Positions 35,001 through 43,820 are shown, counted from the stretch's first letter. The stretch is 64,000 nt of DNA from Clostridiales bacterium (GCA_009911365.1 QXXF01000005.1:186001-250000); one strand, 5' to 3'. Notes: generated by a model from the sequence alone, not told the origin. Numbers and translations are program-made.

Positions 35001-35264
35001 ACTGGCGCGTTCTTAAAAGCGACAGGCGTAGACGCAGACATCATTGATTACAGCAAGGCGAAAGAGATGATCGGTGAGGAGATCAACATGCTGATCAACA
35101 CGCCAAAGGTGGCTAACAGGCCGGAAAGCGACACCTTCCCTATCAGGCGCAAGGCCATAGAGCGGGGACTGCCGGTTATGACCTGCGTGGACACGGCAGC
35201 GGCTTTTGTGATCGCCATCAACCTGAAGAAACATGGAACAGAGTTGGAATATGGTACCTTATAA
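32088..35264 (+). CDS. carB: Carbamoyl-phosphate synthase, large subunit
   Basis: 1058 residues, normal length. It contains two homologous ATP-grasp synthetase halves (first starting IIGSGPIIIGQAAEFDYAG, second VIGSGPIRIGQGIEFDYCC), an oligomerisation region between them, and a C-terminal MGS-like allosteric domain (after GFLAAGTKIPTRGSVFVTL). It produces carbamoyl phosphate for pyrimidine and arginine synthesis; argGH lie 6 kb away. The start follows GGTGAGGAAC within carA. Confidence 0.97.
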   Translation: MPRKASLNKLLIIGSGPIIIGQAAEFDYAGTQACKAIREEGIETILVNSNPATIMTDQGIADKVYMEPLTEEAMEQILEKERPDGILAGFGGQTGLNLAMALEEKGVLGKYGMRLLGVNRESIEQAEDREAFKNLMQQIGEPIPPSVIATNIEECYQFVKVIGYPVIIRPAYTLGGTGGGVATNDRELELLCQRGIENSAINQILLEKSVAGWKEIEYEVIRDGRDNCIIVCSMENLDPVGVHTGDSIVVAPTQTLRDEEYQMLRDSAVKIIRSLKIEGGCNVQFALDPDTGDYIVIEVNPRVSRSSALASKAAGYPIAKIAAKIALGYSLDELKNYVTQETSACFEPVLDYCVVKFPKWPFDKFRTVSRKLGTQMKATGEVMSICRTFESALLKALTSVEIKCDGLRIPFVSNLNNEQLMEKLAACDDERIFCVAEALRRNLIDVEGLYDMLRIDRWFLKKIKGIIELEQRLQTQPLTKELLYEAESRGFTDTEILNMSGVSREVLQDIRIYHDIFPVYKMVDTCGGEFDAATPYYYSCYDDEDEVEVSPEEKILVIGSGPIRIGQGIEFDYCCVQGVWAIKDMGYEAIIMNNNPETVSTDFDTSDKLYFESLHIDNVMNVVKKERPYGVILQFGGQTSLNLAEKLSSRSINILGTPYKYIDLAEDREKFCALLDEIGISVPAGLAVTTQEEAFSAVEKLGYPLVVRPSYVIGGRAMQVVYSDVELKRYLKEAVSISTEHPVLIDTYIQGKEIEVDAIADGEDVLIPGIMEHIERTGVHSGDSVSVYPNFTISKEVEDTLVDYTKRIAKALNIIGLVNIQYAYDGKKIYVIEVNPRASRTVPILSKVTKVPMVKLAVAAMLGHKLRDSQYGTGLYKKMDYYAVKVPVFSNAKLTNMDMALGPEMKSTGEVLGIDQDLNKAIYKGFLAAGTKIPTRGSVFVTLRNPDKNVATAKIVKRYQQLGFHIYASEGTGAFLKATGVDADIIDYSKAKEMIGEEINMLINTPKVANRPESDTFPIRRKAIERGLPVMTCVDTAAAFVIAINLKKHGTELEYGTL

Positions 35265-35330
35265 ACAGTTGACACTGACTTGCTGCCATGGCTGAAAAAA
35301 CAGAAAAACGAAATCAGGCAAAACGCTGAT

Positions 35331-35361
35331 GACCCATCTGTGGGAGCACCATGGATGGGTC
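35331..35361. terminator. Inverted repeat between carB and the phosphoesterase gene
   Basis: GACCCATC pairs with GATGGGTC around a 15-base loop. No T run on the rightward side; possible terminator for either convergent gene. Confidence 0.4.
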
Positions 35362-35386
35362 GCTTGCTGTGGTAGAATTTTCGCGC

Positions 35387-35941
35387 TTAAAAGCGGTCGC
35401 TGTAATTCAGCATGCGTCTCAGCCGTCCTTCTCCTGGACGTGCGGATTGCTTCTGTGTTTTTGCCGAACGGTAATAGACGATGGAACAGTCAAAGCATTC
35501 CGGACTAGTATTTATGATTCCATAAGAACCCTCGCTCCCGTCCCTTGGTTGAGAAAGACTGCCTGGATTTACCAGGAAAATGCCATGGGATTCTTCATAA
35601 CAAGGCCTGTGGGTGTGACCAAAAAGTGCGGCTTTGCATCCCTGCTCCTGTGCGAAGTAGATCAGATTCAAAGGCGAGAGCTTCACATTGTGCATGTGTC
35701 CATGGACCAGCAGCAGGTTCCCGAATTCGGTTTCCAGAATCTTAAAATCATCGGAGCTGTAAGAGCCGTCCATATTGCCTTTTACGGATACGACCTCTGT
35801 TTCCAAGAGGCGCTCCAGACGCTGCGCGTCTTTTTGGTAATCCCCGAGATGGATGACAAGATCCACGCCAGTTAGCCTTTTCCAGATTTCCTCCACCTTG
35901 TCAAGGCGGCCATGGGTGTCGCTGGTTACAAAAATTTTCAT
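35387..35941 (-). CDS. YfcE/MJ0936-type metallophosphoesterase
   Basis: 184 residues. The dinuclear metal-site motifs are complete: VTSDTHGRLD, VIHLGDYQKD, VKGNMDG, LLVHGHMHN and ALFGHTHRPCY, ending with VNPGSLSQPRDG. Family members hydrolyse phosphodiesters such as cyclic nucleotides or unknown metabolites. The start follows GGAGGTAATGCTT. A basic C-terminal tail of about 25 residues follows the domain. Confidence 0.9.
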   Translation of the reverse strand: MKIFVTSDTHGRLDKVEEIWKRLTGVDLVIHLGDYQKDAQRLERLLETEVVSVKGNMDGSYSSDDFKILETEFGNLLLVHGHMHNVKLSPLNLIYFAQEQGCKAALFGHTHRPCYEESHGIFLVNPGSLSQPRDGSEGSYGIINTSPECFDCSIVYYRSAKTQKQSARPGEGRLRRMLNYSDRF

Positions 35942-35985
35942 AAGCATTACCTCCAATAGAAGAATTGTAACACAAGATGTATTAG

Positions 35986-36014
35986 TTGACTAGGGCAGAG
36001 GGATAAGGTAAAAT
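35986..36014 (+). promoter_or_regulatory. Promoter of the MoaA-like gene
   Basis: TTGACT at 35986 and TAAAAT at 36009 with a 17-base spacer. Confidence 0.65.
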
Positions 36015-36042
36015 GATTTTGTTTGAAGTTGAGGAGGAAAAT

Positions 36043-36606
36043 ATGAGAATTGAATTAAAGGACGCAGGCGTTCCCACAAAAGAGGAGATCCTGGAAATGG
36101 CAAAAGGCGAAAAGTCAGTTATCCTCGCAGGAAACGAGCCGCTAAAGCGGGTGGGGATCGCAGATATTGTAAAGAAATTAGAAAATGAAGAAATCATGAT
36201 AGAAACAAGCGGCCAGGAACTGGCTCCCATAGCGGAAAAGCTGAAAAAAGCCGGACTGACCGGCGTGGTGATCTTGGTGAACACCATGCGGCACACTCGT
36301 TACAAGAACACCCATGACGGACAGGATTTGAACGATGTGATCCAAGGCATCAACAAAGCGGTGAACCAGCAGATGAAAGTCAGGCTACAGGTGGCCTTGG
36401 AGCCTGGATTCAGCGATGATGAAGTCCTGGATTTCGTGCAGCTCACGTTCCAGCACGATTATGAGATCGTGTTTATGCCTACCATGCCCTATGAAGAAAT
36501 CAAAGCAAAGATGCGGCTTCGTCCAGTGGAAGGGGATTTTGGCGACGTTGAAATGTTCAAATACGCTGCGGCAAGAGGAAAGATCGGATTTTTGAAGGAA
36601 GCATAA
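36043..36606 (+). CDS. MoaA-like partial TIM-barrel protein without a radical SAM cluster motif
   Basis: 187 residues. The chain VILAGNEPLKRVGIADIVKK, MIETSGQELAPIAEKLKKAG, GVVILVNTM, then QDLNDVIQGINKAV and FSDDEVLDFVQL and FMPTMPYEE follows MoaA strand by strand from its GGEP motif onward. The CxxxCxxC segment and the C-terminal second cluster are absent, and GGEP is GNEP. The start is set by GAGGAGGAAAAT and a consensus promoter just upstream, so this is a complete short gene, not a fragment made by a nearby frameshift. It cannot bind the radical SAM cluster in the usual way; function unknown. Confidence 0.6.
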   Translation: MRIELKDAGVPTKEEILEMAKGEKSVILAGNEPLKRVGIADIVKKLENEEIMIETSGQELAPIAEKLKKAGLTGVVILVNTMRHTRYKNTHDGQDLNDVIQGINKAVNQQMKVRLQVALEPGFSDDEVLDFVQLTFQHDYEIVFMPTMPYEEIKAKMRLRPVEGDFGDVEMFKYAAARGKIGFLKEA

Positions 36607-36627
36607 ATGACCTGAACCATAAAAATA

Positions 36628-36669
36628 ACAGCAGGCTTTCGGTTTTCGACCAGCCTGCTGTATGTTTTT
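36628..36669 (+). terminator. Terminator after the MoaA-like gene
   Basis: ACAGCAGGCT pairs with AGCCTGCTGT (10 bp), then ATGTTTTTG. Confidence 0.8.
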
Positions 36670-36689
36670 GATGTTAGGCAACCGACCGG

Positions 36690-36869
36690 TCAGCGGACCA
36701 CCAGTCGGTCTAAAATTTCATCGATTCTTTCGATGCACCCGCCGCAGACGGAACCAGCCCCTGTTTGTTCTAAAATATCTTCATAAGTCTGGGCTCCGGC
36801 ATCAACTGCGTCCGCAATAGCGCCATAAGGTACGGATTTGCATATACAAATGAATTCGTCTCTGTCCAT
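36690..36869 (-). CDS. BFD-like [2Fe-2S] ferredoxin-domain protein
   Basis: 59-residue protein, all of it a BFD-type (bacterioferritin-associated ferredoxin-like) cluster domain. The ligands are CxC in EFICICKSVPYG and CxxC in SVCGGCIERIDEIL. The start follows AAAGGAGGCAGCAAGC. Such small proteins serve in iron release from bacterioferritin or as stand-alone electron carriers. It is transcribed in the same direction as mgtC but 60 bases upstream of no obvious partner. Confidence 0.8.
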   Translation of the reverse strand: MDRDEFICICKSVPYGAIADAVDAGAQTYEDILEQTGAGSVCGGCIERIDEILDRLVVR

Positions 36870-36931
36870 GCTTGCTGCCTCCTTTACTGTTTTTCTATAG
36901 ATACCTTGCCCAGATCTAAAACTGTTATGCG

Positions 36932-37627
36932 TTAAATTTCTTCGATCAAGTAAACGCCTTCAAATTCACTGAACTCTTCGATAGCCTGCTGGTGACTCAT
37001 GTTTTTTGGAAGGACCATAGCCAGATGAAAGGCAATGCCGCCGGAAATAGTAGGGATCGCCTGACTGTGGGATGTTTCGTAAAAAGCAGCGTCGATTTTC
37101 CGTACATGCTTGATAAAACGACGAAAGTTTTCAGTGGAATCTATTTCAATATAAAGATCAATGGCCCGGGATTTTCGGTAAAAATAGTTTTCCACCTTTG
37201 GTAGCAGTGCCAGGCTGAGGAAAATCACGAAAGCAGCAATGGCTGCGCCAGAATAAAACCCAATGCCTAAAGCCAGCCCAAGACACGCTGATGCCCAGAG
37301 TCCGGCTGCGGTGGTCAGTCCCTTGATCCGGTGGCGACCGGTCACCAGGATGGTTCCTACTCCCAGAAAACCAACGCCTGTGATGACCTGAGCGCCCAGC
37401 CTGGCAGGATCGCCAGAACCATAGAGGTCGCAGATATATTCGTTGGTGAGCATAGCCAGTGCTGCGCCCACGCATACCAGGATATGGGTGCGGAAACCAG
37501 CAGGGTGACGATTCGCTCCTCGTTCCAGGCCAATGATGCCACCAAACACAACGGCCAGGATCAGGCGCAGGGAAGTAGAAAACAGATTCACATCATAAAA
37601 CAAATCAGGCAGTGTCAATGTTAACAT
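36932..37627 (-). CDS. MgtC/SapB-family membrane protein
   Basis: 231 residues. Five N-terminal membrane segments with the family signatures LRLILAVVFGGIIGLERG, HPAGFRTHILVCVGAALAML and RLGAQVITGVGFLGVGTI; a cytosolic ACT-like C-terminal domain of about 75 residues follows. Family members are linked to Mg2+ limitation and ATP-synthase control, or are of unknown role. The start was set after TTGGAGGTTTTATTG. Confidence 0.88.
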   Translation of the reverse strand: MLTLTLPDLFYDVNLFSTSLRLILAVVFGGIIGLERGANRHPAGFRTHILVCVGAALAMLTNEYICDLYGSGDPARLGAQVITGVGFLGVGTILVTGRHRIKGLTTAAGLWASACLGLALGIGFYSGAAIAAFVIFLSLALLPKVENYFYRKSRAIDLYIEIDSTENFRRFIKHVRKIDAAFYETSHSQAIPTISGGIAFHLAMVLPKNMSHQQAIEEFSEFEGVYLIEEI

Positions 37628-37763
37628 CAATAAAACCTCCAATATCTTTATTATATGCGGGAATCCCCAACAAGGGAAGCATTTTCAGAGAATTTCAGGA
37701 TTTCTGGCATAATTGTCGATTCTGTGGTAAACTACTGAATATACACTGGCTAGGAGGGGAACG

Positions 37764-38516
37764 ATGTATCAGGAAATCTTAAAGCAGAAAATCGACTTAG
37801 GACTGCGGAAACCATTCAAAAAGCAGACAAGGGAAAAGATTCAGAAACTGAATGACATGGATTACATCTATGGCGCTATGTCGCTGGAGGGCATGGCTTA
37901 TTCCCGGAAAGAAATCGAGACCATGATGCAGGGAGAAATGCCTAAAGAAGCGTCTCTGAAAGAATGCGTCTTAGTAAAGAACTACATGAATACCCTGGAA
38001 TTGACACGGGATCTGCTGTCATTGAAAAATAGCTTGGACAAGCGGCTGCTGTTGAAACTGCATAGTTCCCTGACCGGAAAAACCACAGGTTTCCGAAAGA
38101 CCAACCCAGTGATGGAGGAATTCGATTATACGCCGCCCGATCATTCAGAGGTGGAAAGCGGTCTCAATAAAATCTTTCAAGTTGCCTACAAGAGCGGCAG
38201 CAACGTGATCCACAGTGCGTCCAGGATCCATTGCGGCATTTTGGCGCTTCATCCTTTTGACACCTACAGCGAAGTCATGGCGCGGATGGCTATGAATTAT
38301 TACTTGGAAGAAAAGGGCTTCCTGCCTGTTGCCTTAGGATACAATTATAAAGAATACACGAAAACCATGATCGAATGCCTGAAAGATCGGGATGACGTGC
38401 TGTTTTTCTGGGGATTGGAGCGCGCAGTTTATAACAAGCTGACCCAGGTGATACAGATTGTGGAAACAGATGAGGCTGAGGCAGAAGCAGCGGAACCGGA
38501 GGGCACATGGAAATAG
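37764..38516 (+). CDS. Fic-fold protein with a degenerate catalytic motif
   Basis: 250 residues of Fic/DOC type. An inhibitory-helix-like segment AMSLEGMAYSRKEIE is near residue 35. The Fic core helix starts correctly (HCGILALHPFDTYSEVM then ARMAMNYYLEEKG), but the catalytic HPFxxGNGR is HPFDTYSEVMAR: the Gly, Asn and Gly of the anion hole are lost, with only the leading His and a distal Arg kept. AMPylation by the usual mechanism is unlikely. It overlaps the radical SAM gene by 10 bases, so the two are coupled. The start follows TAGGAGGGGAACG. Confidence 0.75.
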   Translation: MYQEILKQKIDLGLRKPFKKQTREKIQKLNDMDYIYGAMSLEGMAYSRKEIETMMQGEMPKEASLKECVLVKNYMNTLELTRDLLSLKNSLDKRLLLKLHSSLTGKTTGFRKTNPVMEEFDYTPPDHSEVESGLNKIFQVAYKSGSNVIHSASRIHCGILALHPFDTYSEVMARMAMNYYLEEKGFLPVALGYNYKEYTKTMIECLKDRDDVLFFWGLERAVYNKLTQVIQIVETDEAEAEAAEPEGTWK

Positions 38517-39910
38517 GGAAAACCATCTTAGATCAGACCCGCGGCATCTGCCCAGTGTGCTACCAACCGATTGATGCTTATTATATAGAGGAAGCGGGCA
38601 GCGTACGGTTTGTAAAGACTTGCCCAAAGCACGGGACCTTCCAAACCACAGCAGCGGAACACGCAGAGGATTACCGGGAATGGACAAAGCATCCAGTTAT
38701 CAACATTCCGCCAGAATCAGCCATGACAGAAGGGGACATAGAAGACAAGAGCTGTCCCCTTCACTGTGGTACTTGTCAGAACCACTTGCAGACAGCGTGC
38801 TGCGTTCTGATCGATCTGACAGACCGCTGTAACCAACGCTGTCCCTATTGCTTTGCCAGATCGGAAATGGACGGAGATCGAAGCGGCGAGCCAACGATGA
38901 CAGAGATCGAAAAAAAATTGGATTTGTTACTGGAGTTGGGAGAAGATGGTCGACCTTTCAACCTCCAGCTGTCTGGCGGCGAACCTACTGTAAGGGACGA
39001 TTTGCCCCAAATCGTCCGTATGGCTAGGGACAAAGGCTTTGAATACGTGCAGATCAACTCCAATGGCCGCAGACTTGCCCAGGAAGAGGGCTATGCCAAA
39101 CTTTTGAAAGACGCAGGGGCATCCGTCATTTTCCTGCAGTTTGACGGCACCCGAGATGAGGTCTATCAAAAGCTCCGGGGAGAACCTTTGTTGGAAATAA
39201 AGCTTCGAGCCATTCGCTGCTGCGAGAATGCGGGGCTGCCAGTCACTTTGGTGCCCACGGTGGTAGAAGGGGTCAACACTGACAATATCGGGGATATGAT
39301 GGATTTTCTTCTGGAAAACGTCAATGTAGTCAAGGGTATCCACTTCCAGCCTGTCAGCTTTTTCGGCAGACACCCAGAAAAAACGGACGCGGGCTTTCAC
39401 AGCGGAGACTTTTCGGGAAGAGTGACCATGTTCGGTTTGCTGCGGAAACTAGAGCAGCAGCGACCAGCCTTCCGATACCAGGATTACTGCCCCATCAGCA
39501 CTGGCCACACCTTATGCTGTTTTTATAGTACTTACATCAAAGAGCCGGATGGCAGCGTCCGCTGCACCCTTACTGGTGATCGGAAAAAAAGCGGGGTGGC
39601 CTGCTGCGACGCCAGCGTCAATAAACTGGATGTGATCAAAAAAGACCGGGACTTTGTTCTGAACAAGTGGGACGTGCTGACGCCGGGAGAAGAGCGGGAC
39701 TGGAGTCAGTACCGCTCTAGCAAAGAGATCGTGGATCTCATCGATTTTTTGGATTATTACAAGCAGAACACCTTTACGGTGACGGGCATGGCTTTCCAGG
39801 ATCTCACCAACCTGGACGCACAGCGAGTGAAACGGTGCAGGGTTCAAGTGCTGTCAGAGGACAACAAGCTGATCCCTTTCTGTGCGTATAACAGCATCTA
39901 TAGAAAATAG
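38507..39910 (+). CDS. Radical SAM protein of the MJ0619/Tes-like (TrsS-like) group
   Basis: 467 residues. An N-terminal rubredoxin-like metal site (GICPVCYQPIDA, CPKHGTF) and CPLHCGTCQNH precede the radical SAM motif CNQRCPYCFA in LIDLTDRCNQRC, and NLQLSGGEPTVRDDL is the GGEP segment. More Cys pairs occur in the C-terminal third (GHTLCCFYSTY, GVACCDAS). This layout matches the MJ0619/tetraether-lipid-synthase superfamily and bacterial TrsS-like proteins that act on lipids, pterins or unknown substrates. It is followed 8 bases later by a CobW-like GTPase, suggesting a metal-dependent maturation partner. No in-frame TGA is seen, so no selenocysteine. Confidence 0.8.
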   Translation: MEIGKTILDQTRGICPVCYQPIDAYYIEEAGSVRFVKTCPKHGTFQTTAAEHAEDYREWTKHPVINIPPESAMTEGDIEDKSCPLHCGTCQNHLQTACCVLIDLTDRCNQRCPYCFARSEMDGDRSGEPTMTEIEKKLDLLLELGEDGRPFNLQLSGGEPTVRDDLPQIVRMARDKGFEYVQINSNGRRLAQEEGYAKLLKDAGASVIFLQFDGTRDEVYQKLRGEPLLEIKLRAIRCCENAGLPVTLVPTVVEGVNTDNIGDMMDFLLENVNVVKGIHFQPVSFFGRHPEKTDAGFHSGDFSGRVTMFGLLRKLEQQRPAFRYQDYCPISTGHTLCCFYSTYIKEPDGSVRCTLTGDRKKSGVACCDASVNKLDVIKKDRDFVLNKWDVLTPGEERDWSQYRSSKEIVDLIDFLDYYKQNTFTVTGMAFQDLTNLDAQRVKRCRVQVLSEDNKLIPFCAYNSIYRK

Positions 39911-39918
39911 AGGGTTTT

Positions 39919-41049
39919 ATGGCAACAAAATACATGGTGGTCAGCGGCTTTCTGGGTTCGGGAAAAACAACGGCCATGATCGCTTTCGCAAGAAACCTCA
40001 ATGCCCGGGGATTGGGCAGCGCTGCGATCCTGGCCAATGATTTGGGTGCTGGGAACATCGTTGACGCGGAATTCACAGCAGCGGCGGGTATCACCAGCCT
40101 TCCCATTTCTGGAGGCTGCATCTGTTATCAGCACGAAAATCTGGTAGGCAAGCTTCACCAGTTGGAAGCGGCAGGTGCGGACGTGATCTTTTCCGATGTG
40201 CCAGGCTGCGGCATCGGTGCTATGGATCATGTGTATCTGGAACTGAAAGACAAGGAAAAAGACGAATTTGACCTGATGCCGTTTACCTGTCTGGTGGACC
40301 CGGAGCGGCTGCGTATGGTGATGCCCGAGCAGGCGGATATTCATTTGCCGGAAGAAATGAAATTCCTGTTGGATGCCCAGATGGCCGAAGCGGACATTAT
40401 CATCCTTAACAAGATCGATACTATCAGCGAAGCGGAGGCTCATGCGATCACAAACTTTATCAAGAGCATCTATCCATCCAAGCCTGTCATGACCATGTCC
40501 GCCATGATGGGAACAGGCGTTACGCAGGTGGTGGATTATATTCTGGGACATCGTTCTCAAGCGATCCACAGAGAGATCGGTTATGGTTCTGATACCTTTA
40601 TTGCGGCGGAAGAAAAAATGAGCTGGTTCAATACCAGAGTATGGCTGCGGCAGCGGGAAGACAAAAATCTGGATTTCAATGAAGTCATAGCCGACATTTT
40701 TGAAGGTGTCCGCGCGGGTCTGAAAAAACACGACAGCAATGTGCCTCACTTGAAAATGTTCGCAGCGGATAGCGATGAGGAACTGACGGATTTCTTCAAA
40801 GCCAGTCTCATCGGTATTGACTATGATGTGATCTATGATAGAAAGCTGGACCGGAAATACAGCGCACTGTCCCTGATTATCAATGCCAGATGCGCCGCTG
40901 ATCCAGTAGTGATGGCCGATATCGTCGATGATGCGGTGGATGTTGTATCGGTCAAATACGATATGAAAGTGCGGACTTTTTTCCTGGAGACCTTTGGCAT
41001 GATGGAAGAAGGGAAGTTCAACCTTGGAAAAGCTTCCCGGTATGACTGA
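39919..41049 (+). CDS. CobW-like GTPase paired with the radical SAM protein
   Basis: 376 residues, G3E family. Walker A is GFLGSGKTT, the metal motif is GGCICYQHENL (CICY, last Cys of CxCC replaced by Tyr), and NKID is the guanine-specificity motif. The C-terminal half differs from the zinc-chaperone CobW_C and is long and charged, as in corrinoid-activation-type relatives. There is no His tract, unlike the COG0523 protein at 7 kb. It is the third gene of the Fic-radical SAM-GTPase unit, closed by a terminator. Confidence 0.82.
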   Translation: MATKYMVVSGFLGSGKTTAMIAFARNLNARGLGSAAILANDLGAGNIVDAEFTAAAGITSLPISGGCICYQHENLVGKLHQLEAAGADVIFSDVPGCGIGAMDHVYLELKDKEKDEFDLMPFTCLVDPERLRMVMPEQADIHLPEEMKFLLDAQMAEADIIILNKIDTISEAEAHAITNFIKSIYPSKPVMTMSAMMGTGVTQVVDYILGHRSQAIHREIGYGSDTFIAAEEKMSWFNTRVWLRQREDKNLDFNEVIADIFEGVRAGLKKHDSNVPHLKMFAADSDEELTDFFKASLIGIDYDVIYDRKLDRKYSALSLIINARCAADPVVMADIVDDAVDVVSVKYDMKVRTFFLETFGMMEEGKFNLGKASRYD

Positions 41050-41094
41050 GCGAAACGAGGAACCAAAGCCTGAAAAAACGAAAAGAAGCAAGAA

Positions 41095-41139
41095 CAGCGC
41101 CCCGGGATTGCGATGTATCCGAAAGGCGCTGCTTTTTTA
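41095..41139 (+). terminator. Terminator between the CobW-like gene and argH
   Basis: CAGCGCC pairs with GGCGCTG around a long loop, then CTTTTTTA. Mainly rightward. Confidence 0.7.
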
Positions 41140-41156
41140 TGCGTGTTATTTTTTGA

Positions 41157-42524
41157 TTATTTGCCGCTCTTGATATCTGCGAGCTGCTGTTTCACGCTGT
41201 CAAAGGATGTGGAACCTTTGGACTTTTTCGCTTTGATGCAGCTGCGAATAGCGATCTTGTCGTAGATATCCTCTTCAAATTTGTCGGAAAAGGACTTGAA
41301 CTCTTCTATGGACATTTCTTCAATGGCAATGCCTTTGTTGATGCAGTGAAGGACGATCTTGCCGATGATTTCGTGGCAGTCCCGGAATGGGATGCCTTTT
41401 GTCACCAGATAGTCGGCGGCGTCCGTGGCGTTCATGTAGCCGTACTTGGCGGCCCGCTCCATGTTCTCTGTCTTGACCTTCATGGTAGCGATCATCTCCG
41501 TGAAAATGTTTACCGAAGCCTTTAGGGTGTCTCCTGCGTCAAAGACCGGCAGTTTGTCTTCCTGCAGGTCCTTGTTGTAGGCAAGCGGCAGGCCCTTGAT
41601 GATGGTCAAAAGACTCATCAAATCGCCGTAGACCCTTCCTGTTTTTCCCCGGATCAACTCTGCCATGTCAGGATTCTTTTTCTGGGGCATGATGCTGCTG
41701 CCAGTGGAATACGCATCATCAATTTCCACAAAGCTGAATTCCACAGAACTCCACTGGATCAGTTCTTCACAGAACCGGGACAAATGCATCATGGTGATGG
41801 AGCAGCAACTAATGAATTCCACTGCGAAATCCCGATCAGCCACAGCGTCCATGGCATTGGGGCAGATTCCCTTGAAACCCAGTTCCTTTGCCAGGAATTC
41901 CCGGTCCGTGTCATAGGTGGTGCCAGCCAGTGCGCCGCAGCCCAGAGGTAGGTAATCCATCCTGTCCAAACAGTCCGCAAAACGACTGGCGTCCCGCTTG
42001 AACATTTGGTAATAAGCCAGCAGATGATAAGCTAGGGTAACAGGCTGAGCCCTTTGCAGGTGGGTATAACCTGGCATCACCGTGTCTTGGTGTTGCTCCG
42101 CCAGGTCCACCAGAGTTTCCATGAGCTTTGCCAGCAACTGATGGATGGCAGCGATTTCCTCTTTCAGATAAAGGCGGATGTCTACGGCCACTTGGTCGTT
42201 TCTGCTGCGGGCTGTGTGGAGCCTTTTTCCGGCGTCACCAATGCGTTCTGTGAGCACGGATTCGATGTTCATGTGGATATCTTCTGACTCAATGGTGAAT
42301 TCCACTTTGCCAGCTTCAATGTCAGCTTCGATCTCTTTCAGGGTCTTGATGATCAGTTCAGCTTCATCCGCTGCGATAATGCCTTGTTTTCCCAGCATAG
42401 CGGCGTGGGCCATGCTGCCTTTGATATCGTCTTTATACAATCTCTGGTCGAATTCGATAGAAGCGTTGAATTCATCAGCGGACGAAGTCGCCGCCTTTGA
42501 GAACCTTCCTTTCCAAAGTTTCAT
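41157..42524 (-). CDS. argH: Argininosuccinate lyase
   Basis: 455 residues. Splits argininosuccinate into arginine and fumarate. Fumarase-superfamily signatures are [27 protein letters not shown] and [12 protein letters not shown] with the catalytic Ser. The start codon and first 17 codons lie inside the argG coding sequence (50-base overlap), with GGAGGTATCCAGGCGC as the ribosome site. Confidence 0.97.
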   Translation of the reverse strand: MKLWKGRFSKAATSSADEFNASIEFDQRLYKDDIKGSMAHAAMLGKQGIIAADEAELIIKTLKEIEADIEAGKVEFTIESEDIHMNIESVLTERIGDAGKRLHTARSRNDQVAVDIRLYLKEEIAAIHQLLAKLMETLVDLAEQHQDTVMPGYTHLQRAQPVTLAYHLLAYYQMFKRDASRFADCLDRMDYLPLGCGALAGTTYDTDREFLAKELGFKGICPNAMDAVADRDFAVEFISCCSITMMHLSRFCEELIQWSSVEFSFVEIDDAYSTGSSIMPQKKNPDMAELIRGKTGRVYGDLMSLLTIIKGLPLAYNKDLQEDKLPVFDAGDTLKASVNIFTEMIATMKVKTENMERAAKYGYMNATDAADYLVTKGIPFRDCHEIIGKIVLHCINKGIAIEEMSIEEFKSFSDKFEEDIYDKIAIRSCIKAKKSKGSTSFDSVKQQLADIKSGK

Positions 42525-43743
42525 GCGCCTGGATACCTCCTTCTTTGTTTTGTTTCTGGATCGCCCGGATCTTCAGCGGCAGTGAGAACAGGTTGATAAA
42601 GCCGTCCGCATCGCTCTGGTTGTAAACTTCGTCCTTACTAAAGGTAGCGAATTCTTCGCTGTACAGGGAGTTTGGAGATTTCCGTCCTGCGGCCACAGCG
42701 CTTCCTTTATATAACTTCATCTTTACTGTTCCAGTTACCAGCTTTTGCGTTTCATCCACAAATGCGGAGATGGCTTCCCGGAGCGGAGTGTACCACAGCC
42801 CATCATAACAGAGCTGTGCGAATTTCTGGGCAACGATGTATTTATACTGCGTCGTGTCTCTGTCTAAGATGAGCTTTTCCAGGGCAGTATGGGCAGTAAA
42901 GAGGATGGTGCCTCCCGGAGTTTCATAAACGCCCCTGGACTTCATGCCCACAAGACGGTTTTCAATCAGGTCCGCGGTACCCACGCCATTGGCGCTTCCC
43001 AGTTCATTGAGCTTTGTCAGCAATTCGATTGGACCCATCTTTTGCCCATTGATGCCTACAGGAACACCGGCTTCAAAGTCAATGTCCACATATGTAACTT
43101 CGTCCGGCGCTTTTTCCGGCGGCACGGAGAGAACGTGAATCGTGTCGTAATGCTCGTTCCAAGGATTTTCCAGCTCACCGCCTTCGTGGCTGATATGCCA
43201 GATGTTTTCGTCCCGGCTATAGATTTTGGCTTCGCTCTGATTGATGGGAATGTTGTGGGAAGACGCATAAGCAAGCAGGTCTTCTCTTGATTCAAAGTCC
43301 CAAAATCTCCACGGTGCGATGATCTTGATGGCTGGATCCAGGGCTTTGATGGTGGTCTCGAACCGTACTTGGTCGTTTCCTTTTCCCGTGCAGCCGTGAG
43401 CAATGTAATACGCTTCCTCCTGCTGCGCTACTTCTACTAATTTTTTTGCCATCAGAGGCCTTGCCATGGAAGTGCCTAACATATATTCGTTTTCGTAGAT
43501 CGCGCCTGCTTTCAAAGTCGGCCAGATGAAATCTGTGATGAATTCTTCCCGCAGGTCGATGGTGATCGCCTTGCTGGCACCTGTGTTTATCGCTTTTTTC
43601 TCGATTGCGTCAAAGTCTTCTTTCTGTCCTGCGTTGCAGCATACCGCGATGACGTCATAATCATAGTTTTCTTTTAACCAGGTCATGATGATGGAAGTGT
43701 CCAGGCCCCCTGAATAGGCCAACACTACTTTTTCTTTTGCCAT
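42475..43743 (-). CDS. argG: Argininosuccinate synthase
   Basis: 422 residues. Joins citrulline and aspartate with ATP. The P-loop [28 protein letters not shown] and [17 protein letters not shown] are diagnostic. The C-terminus extends about 27 residues past the usual SLPLKIRA end, into the region overlapping argH. It is the first gene of the argGH operon, behind a promoter and two ARG boxes. The start follows GGAGGAGAAACA. Confidence 0.97.
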   Translation of the reverse strand: MAKEKVVLAYSGGLDTSIIMTWLKENYDYDVIAVCCNAGQKEDFDAIEKKAINTGASKAITIDLREEFITDFIWPTLKAGAIYENEYMLGTSMARPLMAKKLVEVAQQEEAYYIAHGCTGKGNDQVRFETTIKALDPAIKIIAPWRFWDFESREDLLAYASSHNIPINQSEAKIYSRDENIWHISHEGGELENPWNEHYDTIHVLSVPPEKAPDEVTYVDIDFEAGVPVGINGQKMGPIELLTKLNELGSANGVGTADLIENRLVGMKSRGVYETPGGTILFTAHTALEKLILDRDTTQYKYIVAQKFAQLCYDGLWYTPLREAISAFVDETQKLVTGTVKMKLYKGSAVAAGRKSPNSLYSEEFATFSKDEVYNQSDADGFINLFSLPLKIRAIQKQNKEGGIQAHETLERKVLKGGDFVR

Positions 43744-43774
43744 TGTTTCTCCTCCTTGTGCCCTTGTATGGGAA

Positions 43775-43809
43775 TGAATATTTAATTCATATAATGAATA
43801 AAAATTTAA
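43775..43809 (-). promoter_or_regulatory. Two ArgR-type ARG boxes
   Basis: TGAATATTTAATTCA (43775-43789) and TGAATAAAAATTTAA (43795-43809) match the ARG-box pattern and sit between the argG -10 box and its start, where ArgR binding would block transcription. Confidence 0.7.
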
Positions 43810-43820
43810 AACATAGGCTA

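Noticed and set aside
39898-41091. Long leftward ORF opposite the CobW-like gene
   Set aside because: Shadow of a well-supported rightward gene; no motifs and no ribosome site.
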